Shown here piece after piece: positions 11,601 through 22,239 of a DNA stretch of 64,000 nt; positions within the stretch are counted from its first letter, which is position 1; every line of letters begins with the position of its first letter. The stretch is from Akebia trifoliata (Eukaryota > Streptophyta > Magnoliopsida > Ranunculales > Lardizabalaceae), in contig CM030707.1 of the NCBI GenBank assembly GCA_017979445.1, positions 18,179,086 through 18,243,085 on the forward strand. Direction: 5' to 3'. The translations under genes were made by a program, and so were the position numbers. The notes below the pieces were generated by a model. The model searched no databases and was not told where the DNA came from. It saw only the letters and a program-made list of their open reading frames with translations.

Positions 11601-14600
11601 TCAAAATTTACATATATAAAATTATAAGCAAATTAAAAAAAGATGAAGAAAATGATGATTGGCTAAAGTTCAAATCTTAATTCATTTATTGTTAGTCATA
11701 ATTTCCAACAAAACAAACATTTACATTGTTTGACAATATAGAATTACATAACAAAAAAATTTAATAACTAAGCAATTAGTTGTTCTATATAGAGAAACAA
11801 AAGTATACTAAATGAATGGGAAAGTAACTACGATATATGAAATATTTTTAAATTGTAGCCATATTAAGTTCGGGTTTGGGCAAATCGGGTTGGCCGATGC
11901 CTATGCCCGAACCCAACCCGATTTGAATTGGGCATTTTTTTTTCGGTTGCCCGAACCCAAGACCAAAGCCAAGGTAACTATGCCCAAACCTGACCCAAGG
12001 CTGGGTACCCATCGGGTTTGGATTTGGCCCGCCCAAGTTGCAGCCCTACTTTCTTCCCTCTCATTCTCATAAAATCCTTCCTCCTTATCAAGCAGCTGAA
12101 TCTGATGGAGATCTAGTTTTTCATTGCAACCCCACATGGCTGAGCATCTCCCTCTTCAATACTTTAGTTTTATAGTTTCATTTAAAACTAAATAAGAATG
12201 TGTCCAACCTGCTCATGATAGGACAATCTTGGTTGTTAGTTCAAGTGAACTTTCCCGGATTCAGTGGAAGACCCAACTAACTGTTCTGGTTCCCTATTTG
12301 TCTTTTTAATGCAATATTTTAGTGTTATCCTCACACTCTCATGTGGATAAGTGTGATGACATTGACGTCACCCTCAATGCATCATGGCTTCTTCCACCGA
12401 GCATGCGTTCTCCCAAAATCTTGCTTCATCTTTATACCATTCAGGTATCATATGAAAGCTTAGTGGTTGTATCTATAATCTTGTCTAAATTTTCCTTTAT
12501 AAAGAGTAAGAGAATTTATTAAATGGAAATAATAGGAAATCTGATGTAAAGAGGACTTTCTACACCAAATCTCTCAGTGTATTGGGCTAATCATTGCGCG
12601 ATGAAAAGTGTTACTATAGTATAAAATAAATCCAAACCCATCCTCAAATTCTGCTTGCAATCTCAAGGATTTCATGTTTTGAAGCTACACTCTCCTAGTC
12701 CGGCAGGCCTCAAGATTGAGTTCAATTTTAAATGAACTTGTTTGTTATGATTCATATTTCAACAGATCTAGCTGTAGTTATGTTTTGCTATGATACATTA
12801 AATGATCTATTTGTTTCATGGATGTTATATTTCATAGCTTACACAAATAGTGAAACTAATATGTTTTTTTTTCCCTCTCAGGAGTTATACCATGAGTTCC
12901 ATGCCTTGGATAGATTTAAACAAGATTATGAACGTAAACTTCAAGAAGATGATAATTCGAATACTGCTCTAAGAGGTAAGTTGCTCTTGCAAACCCGTTT
13001 ATTATGACTTGATTAGTTTTGTCTACATAATTGAAACTACAGCCATTCATTGTGTGACAAGCAGCGCTTTAATGGATTTGATGGTGAGACAACTAACAGG
13101 TGTGAGTGTGACGAGAGGTCGAACTTTTTGTTGTTGTGGTTTGTTTTGGAAGATAACAACCACCATTGATACTCCTTAAAGAAGGGTAAAGGACATTAAA
13201 GGTAATGGGTCATAGAATGGGTAGGAGATCCCAACTAGTAAAGATAGAATCAGCAAGTGTTCTTCCTAGAAAAAGAATGGTTGAAGATGATAATTGTGTT
13301 AAAGGACTTTATAAGAGGAAGGGCCTCCAAGGCTCTCATCCACAATAAGCCTCTGTAATCCCAAGTGATACTGAACTCACCGGCCCTAGTGGTCATCTAG
13401 AGGTAGGTAGGTGGAGGAGAATTGTTTAGAAACAATCCAATTAGCTTACAACAATGACGAAATCTGTGGCCAATGGTACAAGGCAATCATATGGTTGGCT
13501 AATGAATGGAAAATGGAGCAAGAAAATACTGCAAATGCATTACAAGTGCTGCCTTTCTCAAACTTTAACATGAAAGTCATGGATCTTGGAAAAAAGGAAA
13601 AATTTTATTTTTTGGAAGAATTATGATTTTTTGGGGGGAAAAATAAAAATATCTTGGTTACACATTCCAAAGTAAATGGGGCTACAAAGGGCTTCAGTAT
13701 CTGATAAACCTTGACCAGAAGATTGTATCACAAAAGGAGAATAATGTTTAAAAAATTCTCGGTCAAATCAAGGACATATAGCATAATCAAATCCAACTGT
13801 AGGGTTGATTTAGTAACCTTGGACTGCACAAAATCAGCTTGCTCTGCATTGGATGCATTCTCATTTAATAAAATTTGAATAAAAATTCAGATAGTTCTAG
13901 TTTATACATTTGTAAAGGTTAGGATGTAGAAGAGATTTTAAACTTCAATAATGATACACAAGACTCGGTTTTTTCCTTAACTAAAACATTACCTCTAGAT
14001 AACATTTTGAACCTTGCTTCTAATATTTTAGTGGAATATTAGTGCTATTTACAAGTGTTGCTATCTTTTAATAAACCAGCACAATTACAGATGGAGAAGA
14101 AGGGCGAAAAAAGATTCATGTGGCCAACCCAATAGGCCTTTCTTTCTATTTTTAGTGGGAATGTTAACCCTGAAATTTTCATTATGTATCTTGAGGAATA
14201 GATTTCATGAAATTGGTTGATTATTGATCAGAGTTGTGATAGAAGAGTTTTTGGGTCTATCAGGTCTTGTCATTAGATTTGTAATGAATTTTTCAAGGTA
14301 TTACAGTAGACCCGAGGACCATGGTAGCCCTGAGGGTGGCTACTGTTGAATTCTTAATTGTCAAGGTGCACCATAACCCTAGGATTTAGAATTCAACAAT
14401 GTGAATATTCCCTATATTTTTGTAATTTTTACAAAAAATCAAAAGATCTATCTTTTGCGATGGTTAATTATCTCAATTACCTTCTGAATTTGTTTCATAA
14501 TTGTGTCTCAATATTTGTAACTATCCGCCATAATTGGGAATAACTTAACTTTTATGTGTAGGAGAGAGCCTTGCAATCTTAAAGGCGGAATTAAAAACTC

Positions 14601-17600
14601 AAAGCAAGCATGTAAAAAGCTTGAAGAAAAAATCACTCTGGTACAAAATTGTAGAAGAGGTAGAGTCAGCACTGCTTTACAAAGCTTTTCCAATGCAATG
14701 TGTGGAGAATGTATTGATCATGACTTGGCTTTCAAATTCTAATTTGAATTAGAATTGCTTTTGTTGCTAATTTTCTATTCCACTAGTTATGTTTTTGACA
14801 GTTATAAACTATTTATGCTGTAATCTCTATATGTTAATTCCTGATTTATCTAGTGTGAATTACACTTGATAATGAACTTTTGTAGGATTATTAATTTATG
14901 CGAAAATGAATTTCTAAAAGAGCAGATTTTCAGGTCATGGAGAAGCTTGTAGACGTTGTCCACTACATACATCAAGAGATTCACGATGTCTTCAGCAATG
15001 CTGGTATTCATTCAAAGCCTTACGTTAATCATCTTTTTGTGCTTACATAAAAAACATTTTCGTACTTCTTTCTTTGACTAAAAACCATATACTTTCCAAC
15101 TATGCACTCTGTGGTGCATGCATTTCTGAAACCTCACTTATAAAATAATAATAATAATAATCTGAAACCTCTAAAATTTGTATGTAATTTGTTATCGTTG
15201 GTTAATAGATCACATGGTCCCTTTTCTCCGATTAATAGATCACATGTTAGCATTTTCACAAATGCGCTTGTTTCTAATTTTATTTTTTTCGGCCTTTTTT
15301 ACTTATCTATCTCAACATCTTCACCTTTGTTACACGCAATAAATTAACAAGTTTTTTCTTGATCTTCCAACATTCAGCTTCATAAGCATAGCAGGTCTTA
15401 CTGTCATCTAATAATTTTTTTTTCCCTTTTAGTTAGATTTGGATGCTTCTGTCACATAGCACTCTGAAGTGCACCTCCACTTTAACCATCCAATTCTAAT
15501 TTTGTGGGAAACATCCTACTCGATATCTCGATCCTCATGTATAACCAATGTTGCTATAATGGTTATGGTTTTCTCCACTAAATGCCCTTAATTTGCTTTT
15601 GTTCATAAAATGAACATGGAAAAATGCTCTTCCATCCTATAATAATATAAACAATAGTTTTAATGCTATTTTCAATACATGTATCAAATTTCCAAATTAT
15701 CTATACTTATAATAACTATTTAGAAGTGCATACATCTATCTAACTTCTAAGAGGGAACTCAGGTTGTAGCACAAGGCTTCACTGACCACCTATTAAGATT
15801 ATTTGTTTACATTTTGTTTTTTAAGATGAAGTGATATATTTACACGAGGCTTCAAAGAGAAAACTCAGGTTGAAAAATTAAGTATCCATTTTTTCACATT
15901 ATATGTATACACTGCTCAACTCTTGCATAAGTTTGCCATTGTTTTGAAACAAATGAAGTCTCTAAGACCCCATTTTTCACTCCACAGTTTATAAAGAGCT
16001 TATCTTGCTTGCCATCTTTGAAGTAAATTAATTAAAGCAGAAAGTATCACGATGTTTTCTTCCATGGTCAACTTGCAGATGGTGATCGATTGGTGAAAGG
16101 CTCTCTGAACAATCATCAAAGGTTGGGGCCTGTTGGTCTTGCTTTGCACTATGCAAATATTGTCACTCAAATCGATACTCTTGTGAGTTCAAGCTCCTTG
16201 ACTCACGTTTCTTTTTGTTTATCTAGTTTTAGGTGACTATGTTGCTATTATATGTATTGTAATAATAAGTCTACCCATCTAATCTTGTGTTCCACGATTT
16301 ACCAAACACACTAAAATTGATTGAAACTTTCAAAGAGAGTCATTTTTTAGGACACTTCTCCAATTTGTGAAGCGTGATTATCATCTAATTGAAATGATTA
16401 CAGGAGCACTTATCAAAAAGTAGTTAAAAAATAAATAAAATTAATTGTCAGGAATAGTTTGGTTCTTTGATGAAATTTAGTCTTCTTTTTTTTAATTATC
16501 ACCCATAAACTGTGGGTTGACCTTCATAATTAGTTGTCATTCTCTTAAGGATATTAGGGAGGGGGTTACTTTATTGTATATTTTCAAAATGGGTGTTGCA
16601 TCTATTCAAATATTTCGGTTTCGGGAGTGAATGTGAACTACACTGTATTGGTCCTGTGCTTGTTTAATGTAGGAGGTGATCTATTTTTTTTTTGTGCTCT
16701 AAAAATCATCTGGTTAGACTTTTGTTGAGGAAACATCTGGATGTGATCAGGTAGCCCGTTCAGGTACCGTGCCTTCAAATACAAGGGATACATTATACCA
16801 AGGATTGCCACCTAGTGTAAAGTCAGCTTTACGCTCCAAACTACAGTCATTTCAAATCGAGGGAGAGGTATTTATAAATTCGATTAATGTTTAATCTAGA
16901 GTACTCATGTGATAATTTGTGTAATTATTTTTGCTTATGAATTGTTCCATCACCTTTTTTTTTTTTTTTTCAATTGGGTTGGTACCGTAAGGCTTTTTTT
17001 TTTCTTTTTTCTTTTGTTGGGGTTGTGAGGGGTGCGATTCTTCCGGTTAGTTATATTAGGCCAGGTACTACTTTACTATCACTCTTTTCTTCCTGTCTAA
17101 TTGCAGCTCACAGTTCCACAAATCAAGGCTGAGATGGAGAAAACTTTGCAGTGGCTTGTTCCAATGGCCACAAACACCACAAAGTAACACAACCAACCTT
17201 CACTAACTGTTTATTTTTCATACTCTCTTGTTATGTTATGGCATCCTCTTTATTTTCTCTTTTGGTCGCTTTTTGTACTCTCTCGGGTGGTCGCCTCGGC
17301 CCCTTTTTCTTAGGTGTGCAACTTGGTTCGGTTTGGGGCCAAATTGAAACCAAGCCAACATATATCTTTTCTACTAAATAAGAACCAAAACCAGAACCAG
17401 AACCAGAACCAAACCAAACCAAATTTCCCGTAGAACTGGACTAAGTTCTGTTTGGTTTGATTATGTTCTATGGATTGCCAATATCCTAAAAACCTCCTTG
17501 GAAGTACCATATTTTTAACCAAAAATAAATAAATAATCAACTTGAAATTTCATTAAATAAGTCATGAATCTATCCATAAACAAAAGCCATTAACTTATGT

Positions 17601-18663
17601 CCTAACTCCAAAAAAGCAGCAAGTCATTAAGGGTTCGGCTCTATACAAGTTTTGAACTGAGAGCAAACTGAATTTATTGGGTCTCTATTTTCTCAACCCA
17701 GAACCGAACCACAACTTGTTCCAAACCGAGCCAAACCAATCCAGAGCTATCGGTTTGAACCAGGCCATATCTTAATGAAATCATCTTTACATATTTTTTT
17801 TAATATAAAGAGATTCTATTGCCACACCAACTTTTGCTAACGGCACCCCAATTCATATGTAATCACCAAAGAATTATCACTCATCTTGGGGTGGCAATAG
17901 AAGCTCTCAAAAAACAAAAAAAACAAAAATGTATCACAATCTTTTCTATTTATTGACTGATAATTTTTTTGTATGTTGTTACGTGACTGCAATGTGGTTC
18001 AAATTAGAGCCCATCACGGTTTTGGTTGGGTTGGAGAATGGGCTAATACAGGGTGAGTCATCGACATTTCTCTTTTGAGTAAGATTCTCTGAAAAATCAG
18101 CCAAATATATTGCAGAATGCAAGAAGATTTTGTTTCATGTTTTCAGGTCCGAGTTAAACCGAATCCAAGAGGGGCAGACTGAGTCAATTCGGATGGAAAC
18201 ACTCCATCATGCAGACAAAGAAAAGACCGAAGCTTATATACTTGAATTAGTGGTGTGGCTTCACCATCTCGTCAGCCAATCAAGATCTGTAGCCAATGGT
18301 GGCAACAGATCTCCCATTAAATCACCAATTCGATCTCCAACCCAGAAAACAGTTCCTCTACCTACACAGACACCCAATGCTCCATCATCGATGCTAACCA
18401 TTGAAGACCAAGAGATGTTGAAGGTTGTGAATAATAGGAAACTGATCCCCGGAATAAGTAAAAGTCAGGAGTTCGACACGGTGAAGATTGGGTTGAGTAA
18501 GCACAATAGACTGAGTAAGAGCAACAGCCACTCACCGATAAATGAAAGTAAGGACTCGAGCCCCATTGGGACGCCTTCTGCCATTGTTATCGCTGGGTTT
18601 GATACTGACAGGATTAAAGCTTTGGATGTCATCGATAGAGTGGACACTCTTAGAAGTTTATAG
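2676..18663 (+). CDS. PSI1: PSK SIMULATOR 1-like protein (DUF3475 + DUF668), 12 coding exons
   Basis: Coding exons: 2676-3041, 5645-5961, 6078-6170, 6675-6765, 12882-12975, 14562-14659, 14934-15003, 16079-16182, 16751-16867, 17107-17183, 18008-18052 and 18147-18663. The frame stays open across all GT-AG junctions and gives 662 residues, close to the family length as I recall it (about 650). The start MGALCSRR was chosen because Gly2 and Cys5 fit N-myristoylation plus palmitoylation, typical of PSI proteins and implying membrane attachment. DUF3475 covers about residues 169-226 (ISILAFEVAN to IAAIDKR). A coiled-coil-like, charged middle follows (LDRFKQDYERK, KHVKSLKKKSLW). DUF668 starts near residue 393 (LGPVGLALHYAN) and runs through HHGFGWVGEW and LHHADKEKTEAYILELVVWL. 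The C-terminus is Ser/Pro-rich. Known family role: promoting cell growth downstream of phytosulfokine and brassinosteroid signalling; the biochemical activity is unknown. Exon 11 is only 45 nt and easily missed. PSI1 rather than PSI2/3 is suggested by gene order. Confidence 0.92.
3209..3605. mobile_element. Diverged palindromic MITE in PSI1 intron 1
   Basis: Two half-units each begin near GGAGAC(G/A)(A/G)CCT and TTTGACAACCTTT and read into CTTATATGGGTTAGAA, AGAATGGGCTGATT and GATCATC...AATCAGCCCATT. This is the hairpin motif of the 49.6-55.2 kb family. Here the two halves are a degenerate direct pair separated by a CTTGTAAACTAATC spacer, so this is an old or differently organised relative. 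Confidence 0.6.
3790..4085 (+). mobile_element. Fragment of a LINE ORF2 endonuclease region
   Basis: Translated across frameshifts, the stretch resembles the endonuclease of plant L1-type LINEs: a YGPALGGE-like piece, then a short tract ending in VLGGTFNVIKFFFE, comparable with the conserved GGDFN motif and its surroundings. It is broken by stops and lies in PSI1 intron 1. The rest of intron 1 (4086-5644) shows no further recognisable element apart from a T-rich imperfect repeat just before exon 2. Confidence 0.45.
7066..7422 (-). mobile_element. TRIM (terminal-repeat retrotransposon in miniature)
   Basis: Two direct repeats of about 141 bp (7066-7206 and 7282-7422) flank an interior of only about 75 bp. 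Read on the minus strand, the base next to the upstream repeat begins a primer-binding site TTGTATCAGAGCGC, close to the initiator tRNA-Met consensus TGGTATCAGAGC. A polypurine tract (GGGTGAGGGGGAG on the minus strand, near 7203-7215) precedes the other repeat. A perfect 5-bp target duplication ATAAC lies at 7061-7065 and 7423-7427. There is no coding capacity, as expected for TRIMs, which need enzymes from other LTR elements. Confidence 0.85.
7925..8580 (-). mobile_element. LINE 3' end fragment with zf-RVT remnant
   Basis: The minus strand, across frameshifts, encodes a CSLCKEIGESGE zinc-binding piece and then LWMERNRRVFQGKKES, both hallmarks of the C-terminal zf-RVT region of plant L1-type reverse transcriptase. 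A T-run at 7927-7934 on the plus strand would be the poly(A) tail. The 5' part is missing; the Copia element adjoins at about 8580. Confidence 0.75.
9143..9440 (+). repeat. Tandem repeat in the Copia leader, about 147-bp unit
   Basis: Two units start with TTCTCTGGACCTG at about 9143 and 9290. Each contains CCCTACGACA...AACAAC blocks and a TTTTTTGGACCTGTGACAA subunit, so there is also an internal half-unit repeat. CAACA-rich degenerate copies continue on both sides (9050-9560). The block lies between the primer-binding site and gag. Confidence 0.6.
9631..10500 (+). pseudogene. Copia gag remnant (UBN2-type plus zinc knuckle)
   Basis: The ATG at 9631 opens a reading frame with LLDGRNFQSWSRLVKLYLGS, the N-terminal motif of Copia gag (UBN2 / Retrotran_gag families). 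After frameshifts the homology continues through a SLWLALTQTYAHAWND-like and a QSHLEELSHYES-like stretch. A CCHC zinc knuckle beginning CSHCGKIGHE lies at about 10450-10480. Several frameshifts and stops make it non-functional. Confidence 0.7.
11412..12048. mobile_element. Non-autonomous hAT-like element with TAGGGCTGCAAC-type termini
   Basis: The 637-bp element has termini TAGGCTGCCACTTTGGCGGG and, at the other end reverse-complemented, TAGGGCTGCAACTTGGGCGG. A perfect 8-bp duplication CTTTCTTC lies at 11404-11411 and 12049-12056, typical of hAT. The interior is full of GGGTTGGG/CCCAACCC and GCCCGAACCCAA motifs. No transposase was seen. Confidence 0.85.
12976..16750 (+). other. PSI1 introns 5 to 8, no recognisable element
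   Basis: These introns (12976-14561, 14660-14933, 15004-16078 and 16183-16750) hold AT-rich sequence with short open frames that match nothing I recognise. An (ATA)n-like run lies at 15143-15161. Confidence 0.6.
17300..17765. repeat. GGTTCGGTTTGG / AACCAAACC-rich repeat in PSI1 intron 10
   Basis: The stretch begins TAGGTGTGCAACTTGGTTCGG, which resembles the termini of the TAGGGCTGCAAC hAT-like family. It carries an (AACCAG)n array (17391-17418) and AACCGAACC/GAGCCAAACC blocks. A matching far terminus was not found, so it is either truncated or a different family. Confidence 0.35.
17809..17909. mobile_element. Short MITE with CTATTGCCACACC-type termini
   Basis: The 101-bp element has inverted ends GAGATTCTATTGCCACACCA and GAGAGCTTCTATTGCCACCC (the latter on the minus strand). 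Relatives with the same ends lie at 49443-49564 and 53661-53756. It sits in PSI1 intron 10, 98 bp before the 45-nt exon. Confidence 0.75.
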
Positions 18664-18808
18664 GAATTGAAGTGGAACAGATGAGTTGGGTGGCACATTA
18701 GAATCCGATCGTTCGAGGGTAATAATTAGAAGATCAGAGTGAATTGTGTTGTATAAAGGGAATTTTTTTTTTTTCCAACGTTTCGAAATCGTAGATGTTT
18801 CAGTTATG

Positions 18809-18814
18809 AATAAA
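18809..18814 (+). terminator. Polyadenylation signal AATAAA of the PSI1-like gene
   Basis: AATAAA lies about 146 bases past the TAG stop, in a T-rich context followed by TTGTATATGTAC, a usual layout for a plant 3' end. Transcription probably ends near 18830-18860. Confidence 0.6.
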
Positions 18815-18903
18815 CTCATCCATTGTATATGTACAAAAAAATATACTTAAATTCCCTCCTTTCTACTGACTGAATCATGCAATTTTGGTGTCTTGATTTC
18901 TTT

Positions 18904-19200
18904 GGAGAGCTACTATTGGCGCCCCAAGTTTTACTCATTACATCTGATTTAATGATTAAAAGACACCATTCAAACATTACAAAACACTACAACACCTCAT
19001 TGAAACAATTTCAGTTGTTGTTTACGATTATGATTTGGTCATATAAAATCTTAAACCCAAAAAATAGAAATCTAACCGAAAAAACGAGGGAGAGCTTCCA
19101 TTGGCACCTCAACTTTAGCTTATTTTCATTCAATTACTTATTTTCTTTATTTTTAATTGGGGTGTAATAAGTAAAAGTTGTGGTGCCAGTAGCAGTTCTC
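18904..19200. mobile_element. Composite MITE with CTATTGGCRCC termini
   Basis: The left end GAGAGCTACTATTGGCGCCC and the right end (minus strand) GAGAACTGCTACTGGCACCA are inverted repeats. A second left-type end (GAGAGCTTCCATTGGCACCT) occurs inside at 19089. The copy at 49034-49310 has the same double-left-end layout, so the composite moved as a unit or arose once and was copied. Confidence 0.65.
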
Positions 19201-19681
19201 TTTCTTTTCTTCTTTAATCAGTAAAAAAAAATTGGAACTAAGGTTTTATTGGTTCACAGTGAGGCCCATGCAAATTTCATCCAGTGAAGATCGAGTTCCA
19301 GATCAATTGCTTTACTAACTTTTCAACTACCCATAGTTGGTACTGAGATTTAGATGTTAAAACATGAAGAATCTGAAATCCTGCTTAAATTCTATAAAAA
19401 TGTTTTGTATTTATTTTATATTTTTGTATACTTATGTGGAGTTTAAACACCAAGGGTCTGTTTGTTTGTTGGGAAATTTAGCTGGGATTTCTTTTTCTTT
19501 TTTTTTGGGAAATGTAAAAGTGTTAAATTTGACATTTTTTCACCAAAAATTACTTTTCATTGAAACGCTTATTTTTGAATGATTGTGGGTAAATATATTT
19601 TCTTCTTATTGTCCCCAAAATCTTTTTCTTATATTAAATATGAATTTATTTCCATTTTTTGACTCGTTTATAAAATATTTG

Positions 19682-20154
19682 TGAGGGCTACAACCTGGGT
19701 GGGTTGGAGGTTCAACCCAAGTTGTAGAACTCGCAACCCGACCATCAGATTATAACTCATTAACCAACCCGAGAATGAGCTTCTAAAATCCGATTGAGCT
19801 CGGGTTAACCCAAGTTAGGTAAGTTTGGACGGGTTGAATGGGTTGGGCACATTGAGCCAACGTAATTTCATTTTGATCAACACATAAATTTTATTTTATG
19901 TCTTAAAAAATAAATACAATATAAAAAATTAAAATCACTAGTAAATAATTTTACAACTTCTAAATCCATTAAATTTTATATTATAATTTTTTTTCTTAAT
20001 TTTACTAATATATTTATGAAAAGAAAACTAATATTTTTCTCAATTTGGGTTGAAATTTCCTAACTCAGACTCAACTCATTTTCCATATAACCCAACTTAG
20101 GCTCGCCCATCAATCTGGTTGAATTCAGGTTAACCCGCCCAAGTTGCAGCCTTA
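19682..20154. mobile_element. hAT-like element, TAGGGCTGCAAC family
   Basis: The ends TGAGGGCTACAACCTGGGTG and (minus strand) TAAGGCTGCAACTTGGGCGG are inverted and match the 11412-12048 family. The interior is rich in GGGTTGG/CCAACCC. No clear 8-bp duplication is left, so it is older. Confidence 0.65.
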
Positions 20155-20351
20155 TTATTCATTAGTGATACATATAATGTAAAAGGGTTATTTCTGTTAT
20201 TTTCATTCCATCAAATAAGATCATCCTTTGTGATTAACAGACCTATTTTGTCTTAATCCTTGTAAATAATGTTCTAGAAAATGAGACTAGCATCTCTTTT
20301 TTTTTTGTTAATTAAGCTCATTTAAATGGCTGGTACATATAGAGTTTCTAT

Positions 20352-20871
20352 TAGGGCTTAAAATGGATCCGTTCGGGTTGGATATGTGTCTACCCATATC
20401 TGTATCCAGATTTTTAATTTGGGCCCAAATCCGGATCCAACTCGGATCCTACTAGTTCAAAAAATATCTGATTTCTTTTACTTTCATTAAACCCTTATCT
20501 GAGATAATTTCAAACCATTACAAAGTAATTTATTAAAAAATGTGGCCTAACTTAGGACATCTCCCCTTTGAAAAGGAAGCTTTGACCACTTCACCTAACA
20601 CTCATTAGTTGATAAATTATATACTAAAAAATATAAAAATATAATATATACCACATACAAAATAATATATCATTCGGATATAGACAAATATATAGATGGG
20701 TTTGTATCCGATCTAAGTCAGATATTCGACCTGTATCTAACTCGGATTAAGGGACATCAACCGATATCCAACCCATATTTTAATTCGGATATACTTGAGA
20801 AACCAAATCCGTTAAAAATCGAATTCGGATCACTCGGATTTCAGATAAAATCCGACTCATTTTAAGCCCTA
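20352..20871. mobile_element. hAT-like element, TAGGGCTTAAAATGG family, intact target duplication
   Basis: The 520-bp element starts TAGGGCTTAAAATGGATCCG and ends with its inverted counterpart CATTTTAAGCCCTA. A perfect 8-bp duplication GTTTCTAT lies at 20344-20351 and 20872-20879. Inside are CGGAT-rich blocks and, near 20530-20610, a minus-strand stretch similar to the tRNA-like module at 28433-28500. Relatives: 28205-28691 (inverted) and 48190-48701. Confidence 0.9.
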
Positions 20872-20947
20872 GTTTCTATTAGAAATGATGATATTTTCTT
20901 GTCCATTTTTCCTATTGATGTGAAACTAAAAGCTTGCAAATAAAATA

Positions 20948-21190
20948 GGGATGTTTACAAAAAAGTGATCAACTTTTGACGAATTTATGATCTCGGCTCC
21001 CTATTCATTTTAATTACCAAAACGTGAACGATAATTAATTCGAAGATTTTAAAGTGACTAACTGCGAAATTGTCAATTTAAATCTGCGAAATAGTCACTT
21101 TTAAAACTGTTGCATTCGTCATTATTCTGAATTTTTTTTAACGAAAATGTGATCATTCACGTTTTGGTAATTAAAATGAATAGTTAGCTG
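20948..21190. mobile_element. MITE-like repeat, uninterrupted copy of the 48.1-48.9 kb repeat
   Basis: The left side AAAAGTGATCAACTTTTGAC and the motif ACCAAAACGTGAACGAT occur inverted at the right side (GTGATCATTCACGTTTTGGT). The middle has AAAGTGACTAACTGCGAAAT, CTGCGAAATAGTCAC and similar blocks. The same arrangement is present at 48080-48905, where another element splits it. Confidence 0.6.
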
Positions 21191-22239
21191 AAACTTTAAA
21201 TATCTCATTTTCAGCTCACGGCATGGTAGTTCACCCAACAAAATATGCATTTAATATACTTTAATTGCTTCTCAAAAAATCATCTGTAGAGAAAAGAATA
21301 CATAAATTAAAATATCTTTGTAAAATAATTCAATAATATTTATTGTTAAAACTTGGTCTCTTTTTGTAGTTCAACCCCCAATGATCACCACCTACAAATG
21401 CATCCCTCCACATTGACCTCTTTTTCTTACTCAACTACACCAACCAACACCCTCTTCTATGATGATGCTAATTTTTTATTTTTTATTTTATCTCTATTAT
21501 GCTTTGATCATTTGAAGTATAAGTTTGTTGATGAGAAAATAGTTGAACTTGAAATTTCTCATTGAGATGTTTATAATGGTACTCGAGGAAAAAATCTATG
21601 GTTTAATGCACATTCCATGTCACTTGAGTCATGAGTGTATTTGAATATCGTTTCTTTGAGTTAATAGTCATTATAAATTGACTTCCTTGGGCACTGTGTT
21701 TAACACTATTGCCATCACAATGCATAGAGAACCATAGATTTCTTTTCTTGAGACGTAAGGAAAAAATTCTATGTTTGTTTGACGCTACCACATCAATGCA
21801 ATGTTGAGTGGAATGGCTAAGGAAGCCAGCTTAACATTTTCTTCAATATTATTCATTTATTTTAAGAAGGATTTTTGTTAACATGTACCATAAAGGGCAC
21901 CCATTAGGTGCAATAAATATACTTTGAAAATTGAATTTTCTAAAAAAAAAGAAATGCTCTCAAAAGATATTTATTTAATCAGAAATACCCTCAAATGCTT
22001 ATTTCCAAGGTGTATATATTGCATCTTAACATGCTTCCTTAGGGCACATGTTAACAAAACCCTTTTAGGAAAATGCTGAACTGACTTCTTTTGATATTGT
22101 ACTGACGTAGCTGCCCACTACCACGTTAGCAAGTGTTGAGTGCAGTGTGGAAGGATTTCAATTCGGCTTTTTCCTAAAATAAATGTGCTTCATGGTAACG
22201 CTAGAGTTTGCTCTGCCTATGCCATAATCACCCTCTTTG

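Larger units (their letters stand above)
6766..12881 (+). other. PSI1 intron 4, 6.1 kb, transposon-filled
   Basis: The intron runs from donor GCT|GTGAGT to acceptor CCCTCTCAG. It holds a TRIM (7066-7422), a minus-strand LINE 3' end (7925-8580), a deleted Copia element (8581-10725) and an hAT-like element (11412-12048). Nothing was recognised at 7423-7924, 10726-11411 or 12049-12881. The intron is about a third of the gene. Confidence 0.8.

Noticed and set aside
13411..13626. 71-codon open frame in PSI1 intron 5
   Set aside because: No family resemblance, no splice signals linking it to neighbours, and the PSI1 frame is complete without it.
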